DNA of 64,000 nt, from contig JAFZQJ010000035.1 of the NCBI GenBank assembly GCA_017620395.1, forward strand, positions 1 through 64,000, in the 5' to 3' direction. Positions 45,175 through 53,236 of the stretch are shown piece after piece; position 1 is the first letter of the stretch, and every line of letters begins with the position of its first letter. The position numbers were made by a program, and so were the translations under genes. The notes beneath the pieces are model-generated. The model did no database searches. It was not told the origin of the DNA and was given only the letters and a program-made list of their open reading frames with translations. This stretch comes from Clostridia bacterium. Lineage in GTDB: Bacteria; Bacillota; Clostridia; Oscillospirales; RGIG8002.

Positions 45175-46101
45175 ATGAGATACGCCGGAATTGATATAGG
45201 CGGCACGAAGTGCGCCGTCACGCTCGGGGAAGCGAACGCGGAAGGCGTTGAAATCCTCAAAAAAGAGCGTTTTCTCACAGACGTAACCCAACCCCCGAAA
45301 AACGTTATCGAGCGCTTCTGCGCGATTTTGGACACTCTGGGGCGCGTTGACGGAATAGGCGTGTCCTGCGGAGGCCCTCTTTCGTCAAAAACGGGGCGGA
45401 TAATGGCTCCGCCGAACCTGCCGCTGTGGGTGGACGTGCCTGTCGTCGATATACTGCAAAAGCGTTACGGCGTGCCCGTCCGCCTGCAGAACGACGCGAA
45501 CGCCTGCGCGCTCGCCGAATGGCGCTACGGCGCGGGGCAGGGGTGCGAAAATATGATTTTCCTGACCTGCGGCACCGGCTTCGGCGCGGGACTGATACTC
45601 GACGGGCGGCTCTATTCCGGCTCGCATGATATGGCGGGCGAGATAGGGCACGTCCGGCTCGAGAAGGACGGCCCCGTCGGCTACGGCAAAGCGGGCTCCT
45701 GCGAGGGCTTCTGCAGCGGAGGCGGCATAAAGCGGCTCGCCGCGTCGATCGCGGAGAGCGCCGCCGTCAAGCCGGAATGGTATCCCGACCGCTGCGACGC
45801 GAAAAGCGTCGCGGAGGCGGCGAAGGCGGGCGACGAAACGGCGCTCGAGGTCTGGCGCGTCAGCGGCGAAAAGCTCGGCGCGGCGCTCGCGATCCTCGTC
45901 GACCTCTTCGATCCGCAGCGTATCGTCATCGGCTCGATCTTCGCGCGGAGCGGAGAGCTTCTTATTCCGCATATGGAGCGCGTGCTGCGCCGCGAGGCGC
46001 TCAGCCATTCGCTCGAGGGTCTGGAAATACTGCCTGCCGCGCTGGGCGAACAGCTTGGCGACTACGCCGCGATATGCGTTGCAATGGGTGATGAAAAATG
46101 A
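45175..46101 (+). CDS. ROK-family sugar kinase, atypical zinc site
   Basis: A 308-residue ROK protein with ATP motif GIDIGGTKCAVTLG, catalytic QNDANACALAEW and CGTGFGAGLILDG. In place of the usual Cys-x-Cys-Gly-x2-Gly-Cys zinc motif it has GHVRLEKDGPVGYGKAGSCE, with no CxCG pair, so the fold must be held differently. No helix-turn-helix, so it is a kinase not a repressor. It may phosphorylate mannose, glucose or an amino-sugar released by the beta-mannosidase. One base separates it from that gene. Confidence 0.85.
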   Translation: MRYAGIDIGGTKCAVTLGEANAEGVEILKKERFLTDVTQPPKNVIERFCAILDTLGRVDGIGVSCGGPLSSKTGRIMAPPNLPLWVDVPVVDILQKRYGVPVRLQNDANACALAEWRYGAGQGCENMIFLTCGTGFGAGLILDGRLYSGSHDMAGEIGHVRLEKDGPVGYGKAGSCEGFCSGGGIKRLAASIAESAAVKPEWYPDRCDAKSVAEAAKAGDETALEVWRVSGEKLGAALAILVDLFDPQRIVIGSIFARSGELLIPHMERVLRREALSHSLEGLEILPAALGEQLGDYAAICVAMGDEK

Positions 46102-46727
46102 AGTATATCTCTGAACTGATAACAAGATACCCCGCCCTCGCCGGGATCGAGGGCACGCTCAATGCCGCAGCCGAAGCGCTCATCGGCGTGTTTGAACACG
46201 GCGGAAAGCTGCTTTTGTGCGGCAACGGCGGAAGCGCCGCCGACTGCGATCACATCGCGGGCGAACTCTGCAAGGGCTTCCTTTCCCGCCGTCCGCTCGC
46301 CGCGGAGGAGCGCGAGATAATGAAGCGCGGCTGTCCGGATATTCCGGAAGAGCTGCTCGATTCGCTCCAGCAGGGGCTTCCGGCGGTATCGCTTCCGGCC
46401 GCCGCGCCGCTGATGACCGCCGTCGCCAACGACTGCGCCGCGGATAACGTCTTCGCGCAGCAGGTGATGGCGCTCGGCAATATCGGCGATATGCTGACGT
46501 GCATTTCCACGAGCGGCAACGCCGCGAACGTCTGCGCCGCCGCGCAGGTCGCGCGCGCCCGCGGAGTTTTCGTCCTCGCGCTGACCGGCGGTGACGGCGG
46601 AAAACTCGCGAAGCTCGCGGATATCGCCGTTATCGCGCCGGAAAAGGAAACCTACAAGGTGCAGGAGCTCCACCTGCCCATCTATCACGCGCTCTGCGCG
46701 GAAGCGGAGGCGCGCTTCTTCTCCTAA
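46098..46727 (+). CDS. SIS-domain sugar-phosphate isomerase (GmhA-like)
   Basis: A 209-residue protein with SIS motifs CGNGGSAADCDHIAGEL, CISTSGNAANV and LTGGDGGKLAKLAD, and a C-terminal HLPIYHALCAEAEARF with His and Glu as in GmhA metal sites. It resembles sedoheptulose-7-phosphate isomerase or other sugar isomerases. Overlap of 4 bases (ATGA) with the kinase shows coupling. Role as heptose or mannose-phosphate isomerase cannot be settled. Last gene of the operon. Confidence 0.85.
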   Translation: MKYISELITRYPALAGIEGTLNAAAEALIGVFEHGGKLLLCGNGGSAADCDHIAGELCKGFLSRRPLAAEEREIMKRGCPDIPEELLDSLQQGLPAVSLPAAAPLMTAVANDCAADNVFAQQVMALGNIGDMLTCISTSGNAANVCAAAQVARARGVFVLALTGGDGGKLAKLADIAVIAPEKETYKVQELHLPIYHALCAEAEARFFS

Positions 46728-46754
46728 GAAACGATAATTTAAGAAACGATAATT
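46725..46754 (+). repeat. 15-bp perfect tandem repeat at the operon end
   Basis: TAAGAAACGATAATT occurs twice without a gap; the first copy holds the stop codon. Confidence 0.9.
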
Positions 46755-46763
46755 CAGCAATAA

Positions 46764-46797
46764 AGATGCCTTTTCTTTAGTGAAAGGGCGTCTTTTG
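46764..46797 (+). terminator. Terminator of the mannosidase operon
   Basis: 12-bp stem with two wobbles (46764-46775 with 46782-46793), then TTT. Confidence 0.75.
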
Positions 46798-46860
46798 TTA
46801 TCTGTGAATAAGTTTTTGCCGCCGTTTATTATCTCTGCTTAAGTTTTTTAAATAGTTGGG

Positions 46861-46889
46861 TTGACAAACGAAAAATTCCCGAGTATGAT
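46861..46889 (+). promoter_or_regulatory. Promoter of the zinc-ribbon gene
   Basis: TTGACA, 17 nt, TATGAT. Confidence 0.8.
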
Positions 46890-46913
46890 GTTGCTTGTAA
46901 GGCGGTGAACAGA

Positions 46914-47525
46914 ATGAAAAAATACTGCCCGTATTGCGGCGAAAGGTCTTTGTCTGGTAATCAAAGATTTATGGGGAAAAGAGTGCCTGCATGGTGGAAT
47001 AAAGCAGTAAATAAGCTTTGGTTTTCCTGCCCCAGCTGCGGCAAGGAAGTGTATAAGCGCACAGAGGTAAAAGGAAATAAGATATACAGCTTTTTGATAC
47101 CGGGTTTGATTGTTTCTATGGTCGCTGTTATCGTTTTTGTAGTGCTGAAAATGAATGTGTTTGTGTATTGCGCTTGTGCCGTGGCAGCGATACTTGCGAT
47201 AATGATCGGTATTGCTGATTATAAATACAGCATATTCACCAGAATGGAAGCAAACACGGAAGACGACGTTGTGGCGAGAGCGAATATCGACCTGAAGGGC
47301 GGATTCACAGAAGAAAAAATCTATATCATACGGGCGAAATACAAAAACAAAGTCAACGTCGGCTCTATGTATATCGCCGCCCTGTCGAATTATTCGCGGG
47401 AGGACGGAACCTGCGACGTGAGATTTATTAAGCCGCGGAAAGCGGCGGGACTTATCGACGCCGGAAAGTTTGAGGTTTACGACGACGACAAGCTCGTCGG
47501 CAGCGGAGAGTTTATCGCTGGCTGA
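46914..47525 (+). CDS. Zinc-ribbon membrane protein A
   Basis: A 203-residue protein with an N-terminal zinc ribbon (CPYCGE and CPSCGK, about 5-50), two transmembrane helices (about 60-100), then a mostly beta domain ending in YDDDKLVGSGEF. No family name is secure. AAGGCGG precedes the ATG at 46914; an in-frame GTG at 46905 is possible. A paralog follows at 47569, and a relic of a third C-terminus after it. Confidence 0.65.
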   Translation: MKKYCPYCGERSLSGNQRFMGKRVPAWWNKAVNKLWFSCPSCGKEVYKRTEVKGNKIYSFLIPGLIVSMVAVIVFVVLKMNVFVYCACAVAAILAIMIGIADYKYSIFTRMEANTEDDVVARANIDLKGGFTEEKIYIIRAKYKNKVNVGSMYIAALSNYSREDGTCDVRFIKPRKAAGLIDAGKFEVYDDDKLVGSGEFIAG

Positions 47526-47568
47526 GTTGGAAAAAGTTAGGAATGGGATTACTTAAAAGGGGTATTAA

Positions 47569-48111
47569 ATGAAAAAGTATTATTGCCCATACTGCGGGAG
47601 CAGATCTTTAAGAATAGGGCAAAAAATTTTTGGGGTGTTGGAGTTTACGAATTATAGTAAAAGATGTAGCAGTTGCGGTAATGTGGTAGCCCTGATTAGT
47701 CATTGGAGCGTATATATGACATTGGTTGGATCTACTATATCAATGATTCTTTCTGTTGTTTTTAAATCTTATGTATTTCTTGCTATATTTCTCTTATTAA
47801 ACATTCTTTTTTATGCATTAACTATTTTGTTAACAAGATTTGTTAGGCGCGACGGCTTAGATGCGACAGGAAGAGAATACATATGCAGTTTTGATGTTTC
47901 GCCATGTGTTAAGTTTCCGCGATTATTCTTTTGCGGTAATTCAGTTTTGGAGATTGAATGTGAAAACAGAAGGTATCCGGCAATAATAGAGTTGATAGAT
48001 GAAGATGCGGTTACGATTTCTTTAATAAAAGAAGATGGTATTGATTTGAAAGGGAAATCCGTAACCTTCTATGATTATGAAAAAGAAATAGGAACAGGTA
48101 AAGCAAAATAA
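47569..48111 (+). CDS. Zinc-ribbon membrane protein B, AT-rich
   Basis: A 180-residue paralog: zinc ribbon CPYCGS and CSSCGN (about 6-37), two helices (about 48-90), then a beta domain ending in YDYEKEIGTGKAK. Visibly more AT-rich than neighbours, with different codon choice (many TTT, AAA, ATA). This suggests recent arrival or low expression. AAAAGGGG precedes the ATG. Function unknown; perhaps a phage or envelope-stress factor. Confidence 0.65.
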   Translation: MKKYYCPYCGSRSLRIGQKIFGVLEFTNYSKRCSSCGNVVALISHWSVYMTLVGSTISMILSVVFKSYVFLAIFLLLNILFYALTILLTRFVRRDGLDATGREYICSFDVSPCVKFPRLFFCGNSVLEIECENRRYPAIIELIDEDAVTISLIKEDGIDLKGKSVTFYDYEKEIGTGKAK

Positions 48112-48192
48112 GGTGACAAGCTCATCGGCAGCGGCGAGTTTATCAAACAGGACACAAAACGGACGACGGCGCATATAATGGACCGAGGATAA
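48112..48192 (+). pseudogene. Relic of a third zinc-ribbon paralog's 3' end
   Basis: Directly after the stop of gene B, GACAAGCTCATCGGCAGCGG and on to GAGTTTATC nearly repeats the end of gene A (two changes in about 31 bases), and stays in frame to TAA at 48190. It looks like the leftover tail of another copy or of a recombined gene. Confidence 0.7.
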
Positions 48193-48220
48193 AACCTCAA
48201 TACCAACGAAGGTGATTTGT

Positions 48221-48352
48221 GTGTGCAACTTGACGCCGTGTAATTTCGTCAGATGCCTGCGGCGCGGAGCGTGCAATCTGCGCAGAACGCTCTGCTGCGG
48301 ATGCCGCCGCTGTCAGCAGACTCCGATACAGCCCCGCGGATTCTGCCGCTGA
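48221..48352 (+). CDS. Cysteine-rich 43-residue mini-protein (candidate)
   Basis: Open frame with GTG start, AAGGTGAT 5 bases upstream matching the 16S anti-Shine-Dalgarno, and TGA stop. The 43 residues include nine Cys (C2, C7, C12, C18, C25, C26, C28, C31, C42) and many Arg. The repeated CN(L/F) spacing and the pair CCGCRRC suggest metal binding or disulfides. A perfect hairpin terminator begins right at the stop. A TATAAT-like -10 lies at 48174 but with a poor -35. No family recognised; too short for usual gene finders. Confidence 0.45.
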   Translation: MCNLTPCNFVRCLRRGACNLRRTLCCGCRRCQQTPIQPRGFCR

Positions 48353-48397
48353 ATAAAACAGAACGCGTACTGCTGTGCAGTACGCGTTCTGTTTTAT
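48353..48397. terminator. Perfect 21-bp hairpin terminator
   Basis: Arms 48353-48373 and 48377-48397 with a 3-nt loop, AT-rich ends. It can act on both strands: after the Cys-rich ORF on plus, and after the glycyl radical activase on minus. Confidence 0.8.
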
Positions 48398-48400
48398 CTG

Positions 48401-48481
48401 CGCCGAAGGCGCAATATCACTGTTTTTCTGAAAAAACAATATCACTTGCCGCAGGCAAATACCACTGCGAAGCAATATCAC
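48401..48481. repeat. Array of mini-hairpins separated by AATATCAC
   Basis: Copies of AATATCAC at 48413, 48438, 48458 (AATACCAC) and 48474. Between them are small inverted repeats: GCGCC...GGCGC, TGTTTTTC...AAAAAACA, TTGCC...GGCAA. Non-coding in appearance. Confidence 0.75.
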
Positions 48482-48510
48482 TGTACGTGCAAGCGTAAGT
48501 CGGGAGACGC

Positions 48511-49311
48511 TCAAAACGTCGGGTAGTCAACGCCGATGCGCTTCGCCTTCGTCCTGCCGAGATCGTGGTAGGGTAGGTATTCGACCGCGAGCAGCTTCGG
48601 GAACCGCGCGGCGAACGCTTCGCGCTCTTCGTCCGTGCCGTTGACGCCGGGAACGACGGGGCAGCGCAGTATCACCTTCGCGCCGCTGTCGAGCAGGAAA
48701 GCGAGGTTTTTGACGATGAGGCCGTCCGGCGCGCCGGTCAGCTTTTCGTGCAGCTCAGTCGGCGCCTTGTGGTCGAACAAAAACAGATCGCAAAGCGGCA
48801 GCAGCTCCGCGAAGCGCTCCGTCGGCGCGAAGCCGCAGGTCTCGACCGCCGTGTGAACGCCCTCGCGCTTCGCGAGCGTCAGCAGTTCCTTCAGAAACGC
48901 GAACTGAAAGGTCGGCTCGCCGCCGGAAACGGTCAGTCCGCCGCCGGAGGTCTCGTAATACGCCCTGTCGCGCAGAACGACGCGCATTATCTCCTCCACG
49001 GACGCTTCGTATCCGTATATCTTCAGCGCCTTCGCGGGGCAGACGGATACGCACTTTCCGCAGGCGGCGCAGGCGGAGAAATCGACCGCGTGCCCGTCCG
49101 CGAATGAGTGGACGCCGCGCGGACAAGCTTCCGCACATCTGCCGCAGCCGACACAGGCGCCGGCGTTATAGGAGAGCTGCGGGCGCGGGCTCTTCGATTC
49201 GGGGTTGTGGCACCATAGGCAGTTCAGCGGACAGCCCTTGAAAAAGACCGTCGTGCGTATGCCGGGGCCGTCATTGAGCGAGAAACGCTCGATATCAATT
49301 ATCGTTCCCAT
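48511..49311 (-). CDS. Glycyl radical enzyme activase (radical SAM)
   Basis: A 266-residue activase that uses SAM and a 4Fe-4S cluster to place the glycyl radical on the partner enzyme. SAM cluster CxxxCxxC in FFKGCPLNCLWCHN (near 26-36). Two further Fe-S clusters in the insert: CVGCGRCAEACP and CAACGKCVSVCP. GGEPTFQ for SAM contact. Overlaps the enzyme gene by 17 bases. Its partner is the 719-residue protein just upstream, not the classical PflB. Confidence 0.94.
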   Translation of the reverse strand: MGTIIDIERFSLNDGPGIRTTVFFKGCPLNCLWCHNPESKSPRPQLSYNAGACVGCGRCAEACPRGVHSFADGHAVDFSACAACGKCVSVCPAKALKIYGYEASVEEIMRVVLRDRAYYETSGGGLTVSGGEPTFQFAFLKELLTLAKREGVHTAVETCGFAPTERFAELLPLCDLFLFDHKAPTELHEKLTGAPDGLIVKNLAFLLDSGAKVILRCPVVPGVNGTDEEREAFAARFPKLLAVEYLPYHDLGRTKAKRIGVDYPTF

Positions 49312-51454
49312 AAAGCGTCCTCGAAACTATCTCGCGCTGAACGTCTGGGTCGAGCTCTACGAACCGCGCCGCGAAGCCGCCGACGCGGACTATCAGATCG
49401 GGGTATTTTTCCGGATGGACGAGCGCGTCCTCAAGGTCGCCCTTGTTGAGCACGTTCAGCATCGCCTGCTGTCCTCTGCGGAAGTATGCGGCGAGCAGCG
49501 CCTTCGTCTTTTCGCGGTACTTGTTGAACATCTCAGTGGTGAACTTCATGTTCTGCACCGCGCCGGCGTGGATCGACGGGTCGAGCTTCACGAGGGAGTT
49601 GAGCATCGCGGTGACGCCGCTTACGTCGCGGCCGCCCGTCGGGTTGTTGCCGTTCGCCATCGGCTCGCAGGCGCCGCGTCCGTCCGCGGATGCGCCGGTG
49701 AGCACGCCCATGGTAGTGTTCATGGAGTTGTTTATCACGACGACCTTGTAGGTGTGCAGTCCGACCTTCACGGCCTGCGCGTTCGCGCTTGCGCATACCT
49801 GCTCGTGAACGCGGACCGCCATCGCGTCCGCCTCATCGTCGTCGTTGCCGTACTTCGGGCAGTCGAGCAGCGCGCGGCGCAGGTCTTCGTATCCCTCGAA
49901 GTTCGCGGCGAGCGCCGCTTTCAGCTCGTCGAGCGTGGCGAGCTTGCGGTCGTAGACGACGGACTTTATCGCCGTTAAGCTGTCGGCGGTATTGATATTG
50001 CCGTATGACTCAATCGTGCCGCCGAGCCAGCGGACGCCGCCGGAAAGCAGCGGCTTCCCGCGCTCGACGCAGTCGTCGTAAAGCATGGAGAGATAGAGCA
50101 AGCTCGCTTCCTCGCCCGTGACGTCGTATTCGATCTTTTCCTGGAGCGCGAGCGCCTCCATAAGCAGGTCGACGTTCGCGGAATAGGCGGCAAAAAGCGT
50201 CTCGAAATCGCTGAATTCGCGTTTCGGGAGTATCTGCTTGCCGCGCCTGATATCGCGCCCGCCGAAGAGCGTCGCTTCAAGTACCTTCAGCAGGTTTATC
50301 GTGCCGCTGGGGGTGCCGAGCGAGCAGTGCTCCAGCACGTATTCGCCGCAGCCGAACGGCATATAATGCTCGGCGGTCTCGCGGCTGACGCCGAAGGACT
50401 TTTCGACGGCGGGGACGTTGACCTCGTCGGAATAGAGCATGGGGTAGATGTAGCCGTCTGCGAAATTGTCGAACGCCTTTTCCAAAAGCGCGGGATCCTG
50501 TCCGTCATAGAAGCGGAGCGTCAGCTGCGGCAGTACCTCGCGGTAGCGGCGGCTCGCCTCGATCGCGAGCAGCGCGACGCGGTCGGCGGCCTTTTCGCGC
50601 TTGCGCGCGCGTCCGCCTACGATGACGCGGCCGTCCCATATCCAGCCGCGGAAAACCACGAGCTTGTAGAAACCGATGAGCAGGCGGATTATCTCCTCGT
50701 CGTCGAGCCCGTCGGCGAAGGGGGCGAGGATATCGTCCAGCCGCCCATAGTCGAGGTTGCCGGAAATATGCGCGAAAAGCGTGATGAGCTGCAGCGCCTC
50801 GTGCATATTCTCGGGCGCGTGCGCGGCGATGCCTTCGCACGAAGCCGCCATTTCGTCCTTGCCCGCCTTGCGCGCGGCTTCGGCGCAGCTTAAGGCGATT
50901 TCTGCGAGCAGGTCGAGCGCGCCGAGCATGGAGCCGAAGAAGTCGGCGTCGCCGCCTTTCGCGGCGCGCGCGGAGATCTCCGCCTTCAGCCCGGGAATGC
51001 CGAGCGTGACGAGTTTTTCGTAGTCGGGAAACGTGCCGCCGATGCGGTAGAGCAGGGAAGCGGCGTCCTCGTAGTCCGCCATAGGCGGCAGCAGTGAGGT
51101 TATCTTTTCCGGATATGCGGTTATCGTTTTCGCGGTCGTGGTCCTGCCGCGAAAGCGGTCTGCGGCTTCGCGGAGGCGCTTCGCGGTCGCTTCGTCGACC
51201 TCGGCGGCGACGGCCTCGACCTTTTCGGGGTACATATAATAGCCCTGATACTCGTGCTCCTGCGGCGTGAAGCCGACGGCGAGTTCGCGGTATCTTCCGG
51301 CGAAAATATCCCCGTCGTCAAACGGCAGGAAAAACGCTTTCGCGAAAACGCGCAGGCAGGCGAGCTCGCGCGCGCCCTTCGGGCCGTTCCCGTGCTCGAG
51401 GAACGTATTTATAAACGAGATTATATACTCGGCGTGGTCTTTTGGAGTAAACAT
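49295..51454 (-). CDS. Glycyl radical enzyme of unknown substrate
   Basis: A 719-residue enzyme of the PFL/GRE superfamily, oxygen-sensitive and cytosolic. Thiyl Cys in PFGCGEYVLE (C369), followed by the Glu typical of non-PFL members, and radical loop RVGGFAARF with Gly693 near the C-terminus. At 719 residues it is shorter than most dehydratases of about 780-850. The CGE motif is closer to dehydratase-like or decarboxylase-like clades than to PFL. Substrate unknown. CGGAGG precedes the ATG at 51454. Pair operon with activase. Confidence 0.9.
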   Translation of the reverse strand: MFTPKDHAEYIISFINTFLEHGNGPKGARELACLRVFAKAFFLPFDDGDIFAGRYRELAVGFTPQEHEYQGYYMYPEKVEAVAAEVDEATAKRLREAADRFRGRTTTAKTITAYPEKITSLLPPMADYEDAASLLYRIGGTFPDYEKLVTLGIPGLKAEISARAAKGGDADFFGSMLGALDLLAEIALSCAEAARKAGKDEMAASCEGIAAHAPENMHEALQLITLFAHISGNLDYGRLDDILAPFADGLDDEEIIRLLIGFYKLVVFRGWIWDGRVIVGGRARKREKAADRVALLAIEASRRYREVLPQLTLRFYDGQDPALLEKAFDNFADGYIYPMLYSDEVNVPAVEKSFGVSRETAEHYMPFGCGEYVLEHCSLGTPSGTINLLKVLEATLFGGRDIRRGKQILPKREFSDFETLFAAYSANVDLLMEALALQEKIEYDVTGEEASLLYLSMLYDDCVERGKPLLSGGVRWLGGTIESYGNINTADSLTAIKSVVYDRKLATLDELKAALAANFEGYEDLRRALLDCPKYGNDDDEADAMAVRVHEQVCASANAQAVKVGLHTYKVVVINNSMNTTMGVLTGASADGRGACEPMANGNNPTGGRDVSGVTAMLNSLVKLDPSIHAGAVQNMKFTTEMFNKYREKTKALLAAYFRRGQQAMLNVLNKGDLEDALVHPEKYPDLIVRVGGFAARFVELDPDVQREIVSRTLYGNDN

Positions 51455-51477
51455 GGTATCGCCTCCGTTCACCTCGA

Positions 51478-51505
51478 ATTATAGCGGGTATTTCACATTT
51501 GTCAA
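51478..51505 (-). promoter_or_regulatory. Promoter of the first glycyl radical operon
   Basis: Minus strand TTGACA, 16 nt, TATAAT. Confidence 0.85.
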
Positions 51506-51531
51506 TGCGTTTTTGAGAAATATCGAAAAAG

Positions 51532-51558
51532 AAAAACGCCCGGGAGACGGGCGTTTTT
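51532..51558 (-). terminator. Terminator of the acyl-CoA synthetase gene
   Basis: Perfect 11-bp stem AAAAACGCCCG with CGGGCGTTTTT and more T on the minus strand. Confidence 0.9.
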
Positions 51559-51572
51559 CATATTGCGGAGTT

Positions 51573-53216
51573 TTATTCGTTTCTGATTGCCTTGCGGTTT
51601 ATTTTGCCGGTGACGGTTTTCGGGAGCGCGTCCATATAGCAGACGATGCGCGGATACTTATACGGCGCGGTCATCTTCTTGACGTAGGTCTGAAGCTCCT
51701 TCGTCAGCTCGTCGGTGCCTTCGTAGCCCTTGTGGAGCACGATGGACGCCTTGACGACCTGCCCGCGCAGCGGGTCGGGAGCGCCGGTGATGGCGCATTC
51801 CTTGACCGCGGGGTGCGAAAGCAGCACGCTCTCGATCTCGAAGGGGCCTATGCGGTAGCCGGAGCACTTGATCATATCGTCGTTGCGCCCGACGAACCAG
51901 ATGTGGCCGTCCTCGTCCTTCCACGCGAGGTCGCCGGTGTGGTAGCGGCCGTTTTCATCGCAGTGGTCGATTATCTTTTCGCCGTCGTAGTAGCCGCAGA
52001 GCAGGCCGAAGGGGCTGTCCTTCTTCGCGTTGCGGACGACGAGTTCGCCGACGTCGCCGACGCCGCATTCAGAGCCGTCCTCGGCGCAGATGGCGAGATC
52101 GTAGACGGGGGAGGGCTTGCCGGTCGAGCCGTATTTCGGCTTGAACCATTGGAAATTCGCAATCAGCACGCTGCTCTCGGACTGGCCGAAGCCCTCGTGT
52201 ATTTCGAGCCCTGTCTCTTCCTTGAATTCGGTGATTATCTCCGGCGCGAGCGGCTCGCCCGCGGTGCAGCAGTGCACGACTGAGGCGAAGTCCTCTTTTT
52301 TCAGGCCTTCGACTATGAGGAAGCGGTATATCGTGCCCGGCACGCATACGGTGGTCGGCTTGAAGGTGCGGATGACGTCGAGGAACTTCGCGGCGGAGAA
52401 CTTGTTGCCCTGATCGTAGCCGAGCAGCGCGGTGCCGGAGATCCACTGGCCGTAGATCAGACCCCACGCGAACTTTGCCCAGCCGGAGTCGGCGTTCGTC
52501 AGGTGCAGACCGCCGTCGACGACCTGCTGCCAGTACTTCGCGGTCACGATGTGCCCGAGCGGGTAGCGGTAGTTATGCACGACCATCTTCGGCATTCCGG
52601 AGGTGCCGCTCGTGAAGTAGAGAAGCATCGGGTCGGTCAGCTTTATATCGGGGTTGACGGTATAGTCGGGCTTCGCGTTCGCGATGCCTTCGCGGTAGTC
52701 GATCCAGCCCTCGCGTTTGTTTCCGACGAGGAGCAGGTTCTCGACGGAGGGACACTGCGGCGCGGAGGCCTCGACCTGCTGTATTACCCAGTCGTCCTCG
52801 GCGGCGATGACCATCTTCGCGTGCGCGGAGTTGAAACGGTAGACGAGGTCCTTCGCGGCGAGCTGGTAGTTCGCGGGAATCAGCACAGCTCCGATACGGT
52901 GGAGCGCCACTGCGGTGATCCACATCTCCGGCCTGCGCCGGAGTATCGTGACGACCATGTCGCCCTTGCGGATGCCGAGCGAAACGAGGTAGGAGGCGGC
53001 TTTTTTGGAAAGCTCCGAGATCTCGCCGAAGGTGAATTCGCGGCTTTCGCCCTCGTCGTTGCACCAGACGAGCGCACGTCTGTCCGGCTCGGTGCGAGCC
53101 CATTCGTCGATGACGTGGGTCGCGAAATTAAAGTCCGGCGGGCAGTTTACGGCGTAGTTCGCCTTGAAATCCTCGTAGGAGTCGTATTCGATTCTGTTGA
53201 TGAATTTTTCCAGCAT
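51573..53216 (-). CDS. AMP-dependent acyl-CoA synthetase (MACS-like)
   Basis: A 547-residue adenylate-forming ligase that activates a carboxylic acid to its CoA thioester. Motifs in order: YFTSGTSGMPKMVVHN (A3), HEGFGQSE (A5), YHTGDLAWKDEDG (A7), GRNDDMIKCSGYRIGPFEIE (A8) and PKTVTGKINRKAIRN with the catalytic Lys (A10). The family acts on acetate to medium-chain, branched or aromatic acids. A T-box leader ahead of it suggests control by uncharged tRNA, unusual for this family. GGAGG precedes the ATG. Confidence 0.93.
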   Translation of the reverse strand: MLEKFINRIEYDSYEDFKANYAVNCPPDFNFATHVIDEWARTEPDRRALVWCNDEGESREFTFGEISELSKKAASYLVSLGIRKGDMVVTILRRRPEMWITAVALHRIGAVLIPANYQLAAKDLVYRFNSAHAKMVIAAEDDWVIQQVEASAPQCPSVENLLLVGNKREGWIDYREGIANAKPDYTVNPDIKLTDPMLLYFTSGTSGMPKMVVHNYRYPLGHIVTAKYWQQVVDGGLHLTNADSGWAKFAWGLIYGQWISGTALLGYDQGNKFSAAKFLDVIRTFKPTTVCVPGTIYRFLIVEGLKKEDFASVVHCCTAGEPLAPEIITEFKEETGLEIHEGFGQSESSVLIANFQWFKPKYGSTGKPSPVYDLAICAEDGSECGVGDVGELVVRNAKKDSPFGLLCGYYDGEKIIDHCDENGRYHTGDLAWKDEDGHIWFVGRNDDMIKCSGYRIGPFEIESVLLSHPAVKECAITGAPDPLRGQVVKASIVLHKGYEGTDELTKELQTYVKKMTAPYKYPRIVCYMDALPKTVTGKINRKAIRNE

Positions 53217-53236
53217 AGCGATGCCTCCGAAAAGCA

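Noticed and set aside
42891-45335. Antisense frame of over 800 codons across the beta-mannosidase
   Set aside because: Shadow: GH2 motifs are on the plus strand.
48401-48481. CRISPR array
   Set aside because: Repeats are 8 bases, spacers are hairpins of 8-17 bases, and no cas gene is near.
48253-48498. 81-codon frame covering the terminator and hairpin array
   Set aside because: It reads through a strong terminator and a non-coding hairpin array. The shorter Cys-rich frame in another frame has the better start site.
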